DNA of 57,332 nt from Deltaproteobacteria bacterium (lineage in GTDB: Bacteria > Desulfobacterota > Desulfarculia > Desulfarculales > Desulfarculaceae). Position numbers and translations under genes: made by a program. Shown here in pieces: positions 32,628 through 40,459 of the stretch. Position 1 is the first letter of the stretch. Each line of letters starts with the position of its first letter. Under the pieces are notes generated by a model. The model made no database searches and was not told the DNA's origin. It was given only the letters and a program-made list of their open reading frames with translations. The stretch lies in assembly GCA_020444165.1 (NCBI GenBank), contig JAHLLK010000034.1, positions 1 to 57,332 of the forward strand. Reading direction: 5' to 3'.

Positions 32628-35600
32628 ATGGGTCTGGATTCCAGGGACGCTGAGGAGCTGCAACAGGAACTGACCCGCCTGCGGGCGGAGTTGGCCCGTT
32701 TGCGCGCGGAGGCCGCCGCCCGGGAGGAGCGGGAGGCCGGCGGCGCGCCCCGGGACTGCTTTTCCCTGTTTACCGAACCCGCGGTGTACAAGGACGCGGA
32801 CCTGGTCATCCGGGAAGCCAACCATGCTTTCCTGCGTATGGTGGGCCGCCACGCCCCGGAGGTGCTGGGCCGCCGCGACCAGGACCTCTTCCCGGCCGAG
32901 GAGGCCGGCGTCTTCGCCCAAGAGGATCAACTCTCCCTGGCCAGCGGCCAGCCCCGGGAGGCCGAGACCCACCTGACCGGCCTCACCGGCTCCCGCTGGG
33001 TGGTGGTCTGCCGCCGGCCCCTGCCGCCCCGGCCGGGCCGCCCCGTCGGGCTCATCATCACCTGGCGGGACATCACCGCCCGCAAGGTGGCCGAGGAGCG
33101 CCGCCGGGAGAGCGATGAGATTTCCCGCCGGTTGTTCCAGGGGGCCCGCGACGCCATGGTCGTGGCCGATGCGGCCGACGGCCGGCTCCTGAACGCCAAC
33201 CAAGCCTTTCTGAAGCTCTATGGCTACCAGCTCTCCGACCTTTCCGGTCACACCCTGGCCGATCTGGAGGCCCCGGGCGGGGCGAACGGCCTTGACTCGC
33301 CGCCGGCAACCTACAGCCAGCGGGTGCTCCGCCGCCTGCACCACAAAAAGGGCGGCGAACTCTTCCCGGTGGAGGTCTCCTTCACCACTTTCCTCCGCGG
33401 CGGCCGGGAAGCCGTGTTGACCGTGATCCGCGACCTCACCGAGGCCGAGGTCATGGACCAGGCCCTGTTGGAGAGCCAGGAGCGTTTCCGGGCCTTTTTC
33501 GAGCAGGCCGCGGTGGGTATGGCCCTGGCCAACCTGAGCGGGGAATTCCTCCTGGTCAACCACCGCCTGGAAGAAATCCTGGGCCATCGCCCCGGGACTC
33601 TGGCCGGCCGGCCGGTCCGGGGCCTTTTGGAAGCTCCGGAGACGGACAAGCTGGCCCGGGGAGTGTCCCGCCTGGTCGCCGGGGAGATGAGCCGCTTCTA
33701 CCTGGAAACCAGCTTCCTGCACACGGCCGGCCAGCGGCAGTGGGCCAAACTCACGGTCTCCCTGGGCCGGGATCATGAGCACCGTCCCGCCTACTACATC
33801 GCGGTGGTGGAGGACGTGACCTCGCGCAAGGTGGCCGAGGAAGCCCTGATGGAGAGCGAGCGGCGCTACCGCGACCTGTTCGAGGACCACCAGGCCATCA
33901 AGCTCCTGGTGGACCAGGACAGCGGGGCGGTGGTGGACGCCAACCCCGCGGCCTGCGAGTTCTACGGCTACAGCCATCCGGAGTTGACCCGCCTCCACCT
34001 GGCCGACTTGAACGGCCTCGGCCCGGCGGAGTACCGCGAGGCCATGGAAGAGGCCCGCCGGTTGGGCAAGAAGTGCGTGGAGGAGCAGCACCGCCTGGCG
34101 GGCGGGGATATCCGCTGGATGGAAAGCCACACCGGGGTGGTGACCGTGGAGGGCCGCACCGCCTGGTACGCCATCCTGCACGACATCACCGCCCGCCGGG
34201 CCATGGAGGAAGCCCTGGCCGAGCACATGAACTTTCAGCGCACCCTCATCGACACCATCCCCAACCCGGTGTTTTTCACCGACCGGGCCGGACGCTACCT
34301 GGGCTGCAACCGCAACTTTGAAGCCTTTCTGGGGGTCCGCCAGGAACAGCTTCTGGGCCGCACCCCCGCGGAAGTGGGTCCGGCCGAGCTGGCCAAGGTG
34401 CAGCAGGACACGGTGCGGCTCTTGGAGGAGACCGGCGCCGCGCCGGCGGGCTGGCGCTTCGAGGCGCGTTGCCAGCGCCAGGACCGCCAACCCCGGCAGC
34501 TGATCGTGCACTTGGCCGCTTTCACCGACGCGGCGGGCCAGCCGGCCGGCCTGGTGGGCACCCTGGTGGACATCACCGAGCAGCGGGCCGCCCGGGAGAA
34601 GCTGCAATACCAAAACACCCTGTTGACCGCCCAGAAGGAGACCAGCCCCGACGGCATCCTGGTGCTGGACTCCCGGGGCCGCATGCAGGACTGCAACCAG
34701 CGCTTCCTGGAGATGTGGGGCTGGGCCGACCAGGGAGCGGCTTGCCCGCCGCCCGAGGACATGGCCCCGGCCCTGCTGGGCCGCCTGGTGGATCCCCGGG
34801 CCGCCCGCCAACTGCTCCTGCACCCCGACGGCACCGGCCCCGGGGCCGAGTCCCGGCTCCAGCTCCACCTGGGGGACAACCGGGTGTTCGAGCAGTACAG
34901 CCGCCCGGTGGGGGACGCCCAGAGCGGGAGGTGGGGCCGGGTGTTCTTCTTCCGCGACCTGACCCAGCGGGTGCAGATGGACGCGGAACTCCGCCAGGCG
35001 ATCTCCCTGTTGCAGGTGGTGGTGGACACCATGCCGGCCCACATCAGCCTGGTGGACCCCCAGTTCACCGTGCTGGACCTGAACCGCCGCCGCCTGGAGG
35101 CCCTGGACAACCCGGACAAAAGCCAGGCGGTGGGCCGCAAGTGTCATGAGCTTTACCAACACCGCGACACCCCCTGCCCCAACTGCCTGGTGCTCCAGGC
35201 GCTGGACCAGGGCCAAATGGTGACCCGGGTGAACGATCCCGGCGACGAACTCCATTTCGGCCATCCGGTGCAGTTCTACGCCGTGCCCATCAAGGCGCCG
35301 TCCGGCCAGGTAACCGCGGTGGTGGCCATCGCGGTGGATATCAGCCAGCTCCGCCGCGCCGAGGAGGAGCGGATTTACCGCGAGCGCCTGCAAGCGGCCA
35401 TCGAGACCGCCGGCGCCGCCTGCCACGAGCTGAATCAGCCCCTGCAAGCCATCCTGGGGTTGGCGGAAATGGCTTTTTTACGTTTGGAACCCGGCAGCCG
35501 CGCCCAGGCGGATTTGGAGAAAATCATCGTTCAAACCCAGCGCATGGGCGAGATTACCGGCCGTTTGCGCAATATCACCTCCTTCCACACCAAGAGGTAC

Positions 35601-35645
35601 GTGGGAAATACGCACATTCTGGATTTGGACAGCTCCACGGACTGA
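32628..35645 (+). CDS. multi-PAS sensor protein ending in a HisKA dimerisation domain, with no ATPase domain
   Basis: 1005 residues, soluble. After an N-terminal coiled coil (LQQELTRLRAELARLRAEAA) come about seven PAS/PAC blocks (roughly 45-160, 165-285, 285-405, 410-530, 535-655, 660-780, 785-910), each closing with a DITxRK-like stretch. The C-terminus is a HisKA-type helix pair with phosphoacceptor His near 933 (CHELNQPLQAILGL). The protein then stops after about 72 more residues; no N, G1 or G2 box of an HATPase domain follows in any frame before the next gene. PAS 7 holds CPNC (TPCPNCLVLQAL), a possible redox or metal site. It may be phosphorylated in trans or act as a dimerisation partner (inference). 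AAGAAGGTAGCT precedes the start. Confidence 0.85.
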   Translation: MGLDSRDAEELQQELTRLRAELARLRAEAAAREEREAGGAPRDCFSLFTEPAVYKDADLVIREANHAFLRMVGRHAPEVLGRRDQDLFPAEEAGVFAQEDQLSLASGQPREAETHLTGLTGSRWVVVCRRPLPPRPGRPVGLIITWRDITARKVAEERRRESDEISRRLFQGARDAMVVADAADGRLLNANQAFLKLYGYQLSDLSGHTLADLEAPGGANGLDSPPATYSQRVLRRLHHKKGGELFPVEVSFTTFLRGGREAVLTVIRDLTEAEVMDQALLESQERFRAFFEQAAVGMALANLSGEFLLVNHRLEEILGHRPGTLAGRPVRGLLEAPETDKLARGVSRLVAGEMSRFYLETSFLHTAGQRQWAKLTVSLGRDHEHRPAYYIAVVEDVTSRKVAEEALMESERRYRDLFEDHQAIKLLVDQDSGAVVDANPAACEFYGYSHPELTRLHLADLNGLGPAEYREAMEEARRLGKKCVEEQHRLAGGDIRWMESHTGVVTVEGRTAWYAILHDITARRAMEEALAEHMNFQRTLIDTIPNPVFFTDRAGRYLGCNRNFEAFLGVRQEQLLGRTPAEVGPAELAKVQQDTVRLLEETGAAPAGWRFEARCQRQDRQPRQLIVHLAAFTDAAGQPAGLVGTLVDITEQRAAREKLQYQNTLLTAQKETSPDGILVLDSRGRMQDCNQRFLEMWGWADQGAACPPPEDMAPALLGRLVDPRAARQLLLHPDGTGPGAESRLQLHLGDNRVFEQYSRPVGDAQSGRWGRVFFFRDLTQRVQMDAELRQAISLLQVVVDTMPAHISLVDPQFTVLDLNRRRLEALDNPDKSQAVGRKCHELYQHRDTPCPNCLVLQALDQGQMVTRVNDPGDELHFGHPVQFYAVPIKAPSGQVTAVVAIAVDISQLRRAEEERIYRERLQAAIETAGAACHELNQPLQAILGLAEMAFLRLEPGSRAQADLEKIIVQTQRMGEITGRLRNITSFHTKRYVGNTHILDLDSSTD

Positions 35646-35677
35646 CCCCCGCGCCGGGGTTCATTTGCGCCCTCCTC

Positions 35678-35706
35678 TTGCCCTGTTCACAAATAGAGAT
35701 TAATAA
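35678..35706 (+). promoter_or_regulatory. predicted promoter of the phosphoribosyltransferase gene
   Basis: TTGCCC (35678..35683), a 17-base spacer, TAATAA (35701..35706), in an AT-rich stretch that stands out from its surroundings (35690..35730). Confidence 0.35.
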
Positions 35707-35748
35707 TTAATTAAAGTAATATTCATTTGTAGCGCTGGAGAAGCCAAT

Positions 35749-36417
35749 GTGACCTGGGGGAGCCCGCTATTTCGTGACCGTCGTCAGGCAGGAGAGGTGC
35801 TTGCCGGCCTTCTTCCGCCCCTGGCCGGGGCGGATACGTTGGTGCTAGCCGTGCCCAACGGGGGCGTGGCGGTCGCGGAACCCCTGGCCCGCCAGCTGGG
35901 GGCGGTGCTGAAGCTCCTGGTGGTCCGGAAAATCCAGATCCCCGGCAACCCCGAAGCCGGTTTCGGCGCGGTGGGGGCCGGCGGGGGCCGGGTATTGGAC
36001 CAGGGCCTCTTGGCGATCCTGGGCCTCAGCCCGGCCCAAGTGGAGGCCCAATCCGCCAAGGCTCGGGAAAGCGTGCGCCGCCGCTTGGCCGAGTACGGCG
36101 AGTGGGCCCGCCTGCCTCCCCTGACCGGGCGCACCCTCCTCCTGGTGGATGACGGCTTGGCCAGTGGCAGCACCATGGCCGCCGCGGTGGAGCTGGTGCG
36201 GGCCGAGAAACCGGCCCGGGTGGTGGTGGCGGCGCCCACGGCTTCGGCCCGGGCGGTGAGCCGTTTGAAGCCCCTGGTGGATCAGCTCCTCACTCCCCAC
36301 GTGGAGGAGGGGCCGAGCTTCGCAGTGGCCAGCGCTTATGAGAACTGGTACGACGTTAGCCGCGAGGAGGTCTCCGCGATACTGACCTCCTTGCCCAAAC
36401 TGCAGACGGGGACTTAA
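35749..36417 (+). CDS. type I phosphoribosyltransferase-fold protein
   Basis: 222 residues. The PRPP-binding loop is LLLVDDGLASGSTMAAAV (about 128-145), and the early LVLAVPNGGVAVAEPLARQL is typical of the COG1926-like group of predicted phosphoribosyltransferases. The base specificity of this group is not known. The start is GTG at 35749, 9 bases after CTGGAG. An ArsR regulator gene follows after 87 bases with a hairpin between. Confidence 0.85.
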   Translation: MTWGSPLFRDRRQAGEVLAGLLPPLAGADTLVLAVPNGGVAVAEPLARQLGAVLKLLVVRKIQIPGNPEAGFGAVGAGGGRVLDQGLLAILGLSPAQVEAQSAKARESVRRRLAEYGEWARLPPLTGRTLLLVDDGLASGSTMAAAVELVRAEKPARVVVAAPTASARAVSRLKPLVDQLLTPHVEEGPSFAVASAYENWYDVSREEVSAILTSLPKLQTGT

Positions 36418-36428
36418 CAACAAGGAAA

Positions 36429-36450
36429 TATTTGGCCGCAAGGCCAAATA
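36429..36450 (+). terminator. GCAA-tetraloop hairpin between the phosphoribosyltransferase and ArsR genes
   Basis: TATTTGGCC (36429..36437), loop GCAA, GGCCAAATA (36442..36450). A stable 9-bp stem without a T-run; it may be a processing site, a weak terminator or an operator for the adjacent ArsR protein. Confidence 0.4.
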
Positions 36451-36504
36451 CCTGACCGGGAGCAGTTCCGCCCGGCCGGGCGAAGCCAGCCCTGGAGGTA
36501 CCCC

Positions 36505-36828
36505 TTGACCTTTAACGACAAAATGGCCCGTTTGGAGGCGCGCTCCCGCATTTTGAAAGCCCTGGGGCATCCCAGCCGTCTCATGATCGTGGAGGAATTG
36601 TCCCGCGGTGAACGCTGCGTGGCAGACCTCACCGGTCTGGTTGGCGCGGATATGTCCACGGTTTCCAAGCACCTGTCCCTCTTGAAGTCGGTAGGCATCG
36701 TCGACGACGACAAACGCGGTAATCAGGTCTTCTACCAAATCGCCACCCCGTGCGTGCTGAACTTCTTCGACTGCTTGGAACAAGTGATGGAGGCCAACGT
36801 GCAGCGGCAGATCTTCCTGGCCCGCTAG
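36505..36828 (+). CDS. ArsR-family winged-helix repressor
   Basis: 107 residues. ILKALGHPSRLMIVEELSRG opens the domain; the recognition helix lies in MSTVSKHLSLLKSVGIV and the wing in RGNQVFYQI. The helix that holds the metal site in ArsR/SmtB reads ERCVADL, with one Cys in place of the ELCVCDL pair, so a different ligand set, or redox sensing, is likely. The start is TTG at 36505 after GGAGG. In related bacteria such ArsR genes often lead a permease and a thioredoxin-like protein; here the thioredoxin-like gene follows at 37314 and no permease lies between. Confidence 0.87.
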   Translation: MTFNDKMARLEARSRILKALGHPSRLMIVEELSRGERCVADLTGLVGADMSTVSKHLSLLKSVGIVDDDKRGNQVFYQIATPCVLNFFDCLEQVMEANVQRQIFLAR

Positions 36829-37088
36829 GGCCGGGGGGACAAACCTGCGGCCGGTCTGAGGCGGCGGACGTTTCCGGGTATGAGGATGCCTGGAAGGGTG
36901 CGGCCGGGAGAGCGGCTCCAGGAGCCGCCGGGGAGCACCCCCGGGCGGCAGCGGGATAGCCTTGTCCAGGCCCGGGCCGCGGCCCCCCGGAGCCGCCGGG
37001 GGGGACCCCGCGCGGTGAGGGGGACAGCTTTGCCCCGGCCCAGCCCCGGCCGCGGAGTGGTATACTCGTACCTGGAGGCCATTGCATG
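36829..37088. other. GC-rich spacer without a credible gene
   Basis: Extremely GC-rich sequence after the ArsR gene. No recognisable gene or RNA. Composition changes sharply to AT-rich at 37089. Confidence 0.4.
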
Positions 37089-37138
37089 GTGAAACACATA
37101 AAAAGTGTTGATATTATGTCAAAAATGGCTGTGAAACA
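37089..37138 (+). promoter_or_regulatory. AT-rich control region with a repeated GTGAAACA
   Basis: GTGAAACA occurs at 37089..37096 and again at 37131..37138, 42 bases apart (about four helical turns). Between them lie AACAC/GTGTT and TTGA/TCAA inverted repeats. It lies upstream of the thioredoxin-fold gene, separated from it by repeat copy B. Confidence 0.35.
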
Positions 37139-37183
37139 TGATTACGGCAGGCAATGGCCGATGCGGGCCAAGGATGGCCCGCC

Positions 37184-37279
37184 AAATTGCAAGCTTCAAA
37201 AAGCTTGCAATTTGTGAGGCTTGGCAAAACCGCTTTTTTGCCAAGCCGACATTGCACGGGGCAGGACGCCCCGTGCAAT
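37184..37279 (-). repeat. three-hairpin dispersed repeat, copy B
   Basis: On the minus strand, hairpin 1 is ATTGCACGGGGC/GCCCCGTGCAAT (37268..37279 with 37251..37262), hairpin 2 is GGCTTGGCAAAA/TTTTGCCAAGCC (37236..37247 with 37218..37229) and hairpin 3 is AAATTGCAAGCTT/AAGCTTGCAATTT (37201..37213 with 37184..37196). The order of the three hairpins is the same as in copies E and F, read in the opposite orientation. Confidence 0.75.
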
Positions 37280-37313
37280 GCTCTCACCTGGTGCAAAGGT
37301 GCAAGGAGAGGCC

Positions 37314-37841
37314 ATGGCCGAAGTGAAGACCATCAAGGTGGGCGGGAACCAGGTGGGCCTGGTGGGCCTGGCCGAGGCCCTGGAGGAGCTGGCCCGAGCG
37401 GGCGTGGACCCGGGGGAGCCCGGCCTGGGGGCGCGGCTGGTGGAGCGTTTGTCCGTGGCCAACTACATCGCCGGGCCGGCCCGGGAGAAGTACGCCGCGG
37501 CCCTGACCCGGGAGTACCATCGCCACCTGGGCCTGGCCGTTACCGAGGAGCGGGCCGCCGGCCTGGAGGTGCTGATCCTGGGCCAGGGCTGCCCCCGTTG
37601 CCACGACCTGCACAGCCGGGTGCTGGCCACCTTGGAGCGCCTGGGCCTCCCGGCCCGGGTGGAAGAGGTCACCAACCCCGCGGTCATCCGCGAGCTGGGC
37701 GTGTCGGCCACCCCGGCCCTGGTGGTGGACGGCCGGGTGGTGGCCGCCGGAGCCCCGCCGAATGACGCCCAACTCACCGAAATCCTGGGCGAGGCCCGCC
37801 AGGGCCGCTACGCCCCCCTGGGCCTGTCCACGGCCAAATGA
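37314..37841 (+). CDS. thioredoxin-fold redox-active disulfide protein
   Basis: 175 residues in two parts. The N-terminal half (IKVGGNQVGLVGLAEALEEL ... ANYIAGPAREKYAAALTREY) is a small domain seen in front of such proteins. The C-terminal half (about 85-160) is the short thioredoxin fold with the active site CPRC in LILGQGCPRCHDL and the cis-Pro loop SATPALVVDG. This matches the small redox-active disulfide protein 2 type. The start at 37314 follows AAGGAGAGG. It probably works with the upstream ArsR regulator, though repeat copy B lies between and separates them by almost 500 bases. Confidence 0.82.
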   Translation: MAEVKTIKVGGNQVGLVGLAEALEELARAGVDPGEPGLGARLVERLSVANYIAGPAREKYAAALTREYHRHLGLAVTEERAAGLEVLILGQGCPRCHDLHSRVLATLERLGLPARVEEVTNPAVIRELGVSATPALVVDGRVVAAGAPPNDAQLTEILGEARQGRYAPLGLSTAK

Positions 37842-37941
37842 GGCCCTCTGACTCCCCCTGCGCAAAAAAATGCTTGGCCCTCCGGCCCTCGGCTGGTAAT
37901 TCCTGAGTAAACCAGGAGTAAATCACGGGAGAGGGGGAGCC

Positions 37942-38733
37942 ATGCCGCGGAGCCAGGCGGAGGAGGGACTGCTGGAGATCATCCAGGAGATCGCCGAGGG
38001 GCGCTACTCTGACCGCATCATGGAGCTGACCAAGCCCGAGGCGCCGGAGTTCATCCGCACCGTGGCCGAGGCCATGGGCCTGATGATGGTCAAGGTGGAG
38101 GCCCGCGAGTTCCGCCTGGAGGCCCTGGTGAAGGAGCTCCAGGAGGCCAACCGCACCATCCGCAAGAACAGCTTGGCCACGGTCACGGCCATGGCCCAGG
38201 CCCTGGGCGCCCGGGACACCTACACCGAGGGTCACGTGGACCGGGTGTCCCGCCTGGCCGAGACCATGGCCCTGGACCTGGGCCTGGACCGGGGCGAGGC
38301 CGAGTTCGTGCGCCTGGGCGGGCTGTTGCACGACATCGGCAAGATCGGCTTCCCGGACTCGCTGTTCGACGACCACGGCGGCAAGAACCCTCCCGAGCTG
38401 GTGAAGGCCATCATGGCCCACCCCCGTCTGGGCGCGGAGATCCTGGCGGGCCTGGAGTTTCTGGGCCCGGCCTTGGACTATGTCTATTGCCACCACGAGC
38501 GTCTGGACGGCAGCGGCTATCCCCGGCGGCTCAAAGGCGAGGACATCCCCCTGGGGGCCCAGATCCTGGCCGTGGCCGACAGCTTCGACGCCATGACCAC
38601 CGACCGTCCCTATCAGAAAGGTTGGGAAATCCCCAAGGCCGTGGCGAGGTTGCGGGAGCTGTCCCCCCAGAAGTTGAACCCCCGGGTGTTGGATTCCCTG
38701 GCGCGGGTGTTGGCCGAGGGCGACCCGCGCTGA
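37942..38733 (+). CDS. HD-GYP-domain c-di-GMP phosphodiesterase
   Basis: 263 residues, cytoplasmic. An N-terminal helical region (about 1-75, EIIQEIAEGRYSDRIMEL then LRLEALVKELQEANRTIRKN-like coiled coil) leads to the HD-GYP domain. The motifs are complete: HVDRVSRLAETM, HDIGKIG near 130-136, HPRLGAEIL, HHERLDGSGYP and ADSFDAMTTDRPY. It is therefore a probable active phosphodiesterase cleaving c-di-GMP. GGGAG lies upstream of the start. No sensor domain is fused; the N-terminal helices may link to a partner. Confidence 0.88.
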   Translation: MPRSQAEEGLLEIIQEIAEGRYSDRIMELTKPEAPEFIRTVAEAMGLMMVKVEAREFRLEALVKELQEANRTIRKNSLATVTAMAQALGARDTYTEGHVDRVSRLAETMALDLGLDRGEAEFVRLGGLLHDIGKIGFPDSLFDDHGGKNPPELVKAIMAHPRLGAEILAGLEFLGPALDYVYCHHERLDGSGYPRRLKGEDIPLGAQILAVADSFDAMTTDRPYQKGWEIPKAVARLRELSPQKLNPRVLDSLARVLAEGDPR

Positions 38734-38822
38734 GCCGCCGTGGGGGGGTGAGGGGCGCGCAAAAGGGCTCCCCGGGGCATATCCACAAGAGAACAAGTTA
38801 AGATTAAAAACTAGCAAATTGG

Positions 38823-38851
38823 TTGCCAAACAAGTTCACATGTAATACAAC
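38823..38851 (+). promoter_or_regulatory. candidate promoter upstream of the HdrA operon
   Basis: TTGCCA (38823..38828), 17-base spacer, TACAAC (38846..38851). The -35 differs from consensus by one base and the -10 is weaker. Confidence 0.3.
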
Positions 38852-38952
38852 ATATTGAAACAAAACGATATTTTTGCACAACGCCAATTTTTTTCTTGCC
38901 AGGACCGCATAAAACCCCCATGTTGGGGTAGAAGATGAGGCATCCGGGTTTC

Positions 38953-38980
38953 GGAGAGTCCCTAGAGGGCTCCTTTTTAT
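38953..38980 (+). terminator. terminator or attenuator ahead of the HdrA operon
   Basis: GGAG...CTCC with inner CCC/GGG around TAGA (38953..38973), followed by TTTTTAT. It either ends the HD-GYP transcript or attenuates a transcript begun at 38823..38851. Confidence 0.5.
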
Positions 38981-39081
38981 TTGCATTTTTGAGATGACGT
39001 ATTACTAGTAAAATGGTAGGAAATCTTTTGGCGCCGGCTGGCCGGCGCAACCTACCTCGCTTAACTCCGGAGCGGCAAACC

Positions 39082-40422
39082 ATGACCCCCACGACATCGA
39101 GCCAGGAGCAAACCCCTGGGGCCGCGACCTTCGACGCCTTGGTTCTGGGCGGCGGGATCGCCGGCATGCAGGCGGCCCTGGACTTGGCCGAGCAGGGCTA
39201 TGAAGTGGCGCTGGTGGAAAAGGGACCTTCCCTGGGCGGCAACATGATCAAGCTGTCCAAGGTCTTCCCCACCCTGGACTGCGCCAGTTGCATAACCACC
39301 CCCAAGATGGCCTCGGTGGCCCACCACAAGCGCATCACGATCTTCACGCTGTGCGAGCTGCAAGAGGTGGCCGGCGAACGAGGCGACTTCCGCGCCACCC
39401 TACGCCAGGAACCACGCTACGTGGACCCGGACAAATGCATCGGCTGCCTGAAGTGCGAGATGAACTGCCCCATCCTGGTGCCCAGCGACGAGCAGGGACG
39501 GGTGACCGCCCGCAAGGCCATCTACATCCCCTACTCCAACGCCATTCCCATGGTGCCCCGCCTGGAGGTGGAGAGCTGCATCCTTTGCGGGCGTTGCGCC
39601 CGGGTCTGCCCCACCCAGGCGGTGAACTACTTCGAGGAGCCCCGGGTGCTGACCCTCAATTTCCGCGCCCTGGTGGTGGCCACGGGCTACCGGCTCATGG
39701 AGGACTATCCGGCCAAGGTCTGGAACCTGGCTGCCCCCCTGCCCAACCTCATCGACTCCCTGACCATGGAGCGCCTGTTGGCCCCCACGGGCCCCTATCT
39801 GAAGCTTCTCCGCCCGGGCGACGGCAAAGTGCCCGAATCGGTGGCCTTTTTGCAGTGCGTGGGCAGCCGCGACCCCCAGCTGGGCGTGCCCTACTGCTCC
39901 CGGGTTTGCTGCATGTACCACATCAAGCAGGCCATGCTCCTGGCCCGCGAGCACCCGGGCATCAAGCTCACGGTGTACTACATCGATCTGCGTTGCTTTG
40001 GCAAAGGTTACGAGCAGTTCCTCTTGAACGCCCGGGCCGCGGGCATCGAGTTCGTCAAGGCCCGCGCCGTGGTGGAGGGGGCCAGCCCGGACGGCGGCAT
40101 CCGCCTCCGCTACGAGGATCAGGAGGACGGCGGCACCCTGAAGACCCGCGACCACGACCTGGGGGTCATGGCCCTGGCCCTGTTGCCCCAGAACGTCTCC
40201 CGCGAGGTCCCCGGCCTGGCCCTGGCCCCGGACGGCTTCCTGGCCCCGGCCCAGCCCAAGCTGGCCCCCACCCTGACCAGCCGGCCCGGCGTGTTCATGG
40301 CCGGCGTAGCCGCCGGTCCCAAGGACATTGTGGACACGGTGGTGGAGGCCGGGGCGGCGGCGGCCGAGGCGGCCATCTATCTGGCCGCCCTGGACTTCAA
40401 AGCCAAGCACGCGGCAGCGTGA
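39082..40422 (+). CDS. HdrA-like FAD/iron-sulfur protein 1
   Basis: 446 residues. FAD-binding loop LVLGGGIAGMQAALDLAEQG with LVEKGPSLGGNM; a cysteine pair in LDCASCITTPKMA; two ferredoxin clusters CIGCLKCEMNC and CILCGRCARVCP; then SVAFLQCVGSRD, YCSRVCCMYHIKQAM and the C-terminal FAD-closing block PGVFMAGVAAGPKDI. This is a heterodisulfide-reductase-A-like flavoprotein of QmoA-like size, lacking the N-terminal CHCGGNI domain found in the next gene. It acts in the cytoplasm, probably in electron transfer or bifurcation. The start at 39082 was chosen because the upstream 23 codons are basic and lack homology. Confidence 0.85.
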   Translation: MTPTTSSQEQTPGAATFDALVLGGGIAGMQAALDLAEQGYEVALVEKGPSLGGNMIKLSKVFPTLDCASCITTPKMASVAHHKRITIFTLCELQEVAGERGDFRATLRQEPRYVDPDKCIGCLKCEMNCPILVPSDEQGRVTARKAIYIPYSNAIPMVPRLEVESCILCGRCARVCPTQAVNYFEEPRVLTLNFRALVVATGYRLMEDYPAKVWNLAAPLPNLIDSLTMERLLAPTGPYLKLLRPGDGKVPESVAFLQCVGSRDPQLGVPYCSRVCCMYHIKQAMLLAREHPGIKLTVYYIDLRCFGKGYEQFLLNARAAGIEFVKARAVVEGASPDGGIRLRYEDQEDGGTLKTRDHDLGVMALALLPQNVSREVPGLALAPDGFLAPAQPKLAPTLTSRPGVFMAGVAAGPKDIVDTVVEAGAAAAEAAIYLAALDFKAKHAAA

Positions 40423-40459
40423 GCGGATGGCACCCATGGACAAGCAGCGGAATTTAACC

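Larger units (their letters stand above)
38734..39081. other. AT-rich intergenic region upstream of the HdrA pair
   Basis: From about 38795 to 39020 the sequence is much richer in A and T than its surroundings. It holds a candidate promoter (38823..38851) and a terminator-like hairpin (38953..38980), so the HdrA transcript may have an attenuated leader if that promoter is used. No gene seen. Confidence 0.45.

Noticed and set aside
32505..35447. Open frame of 980 codons on the minus strand opposite the seven-PAS protein
   Set aside because: It mirrors the codon structure of the plus-strand gene, has low-complexity His/Gln/Gly/Val-rich sequence and no domain. Long antisense frames are expected at this GC content.
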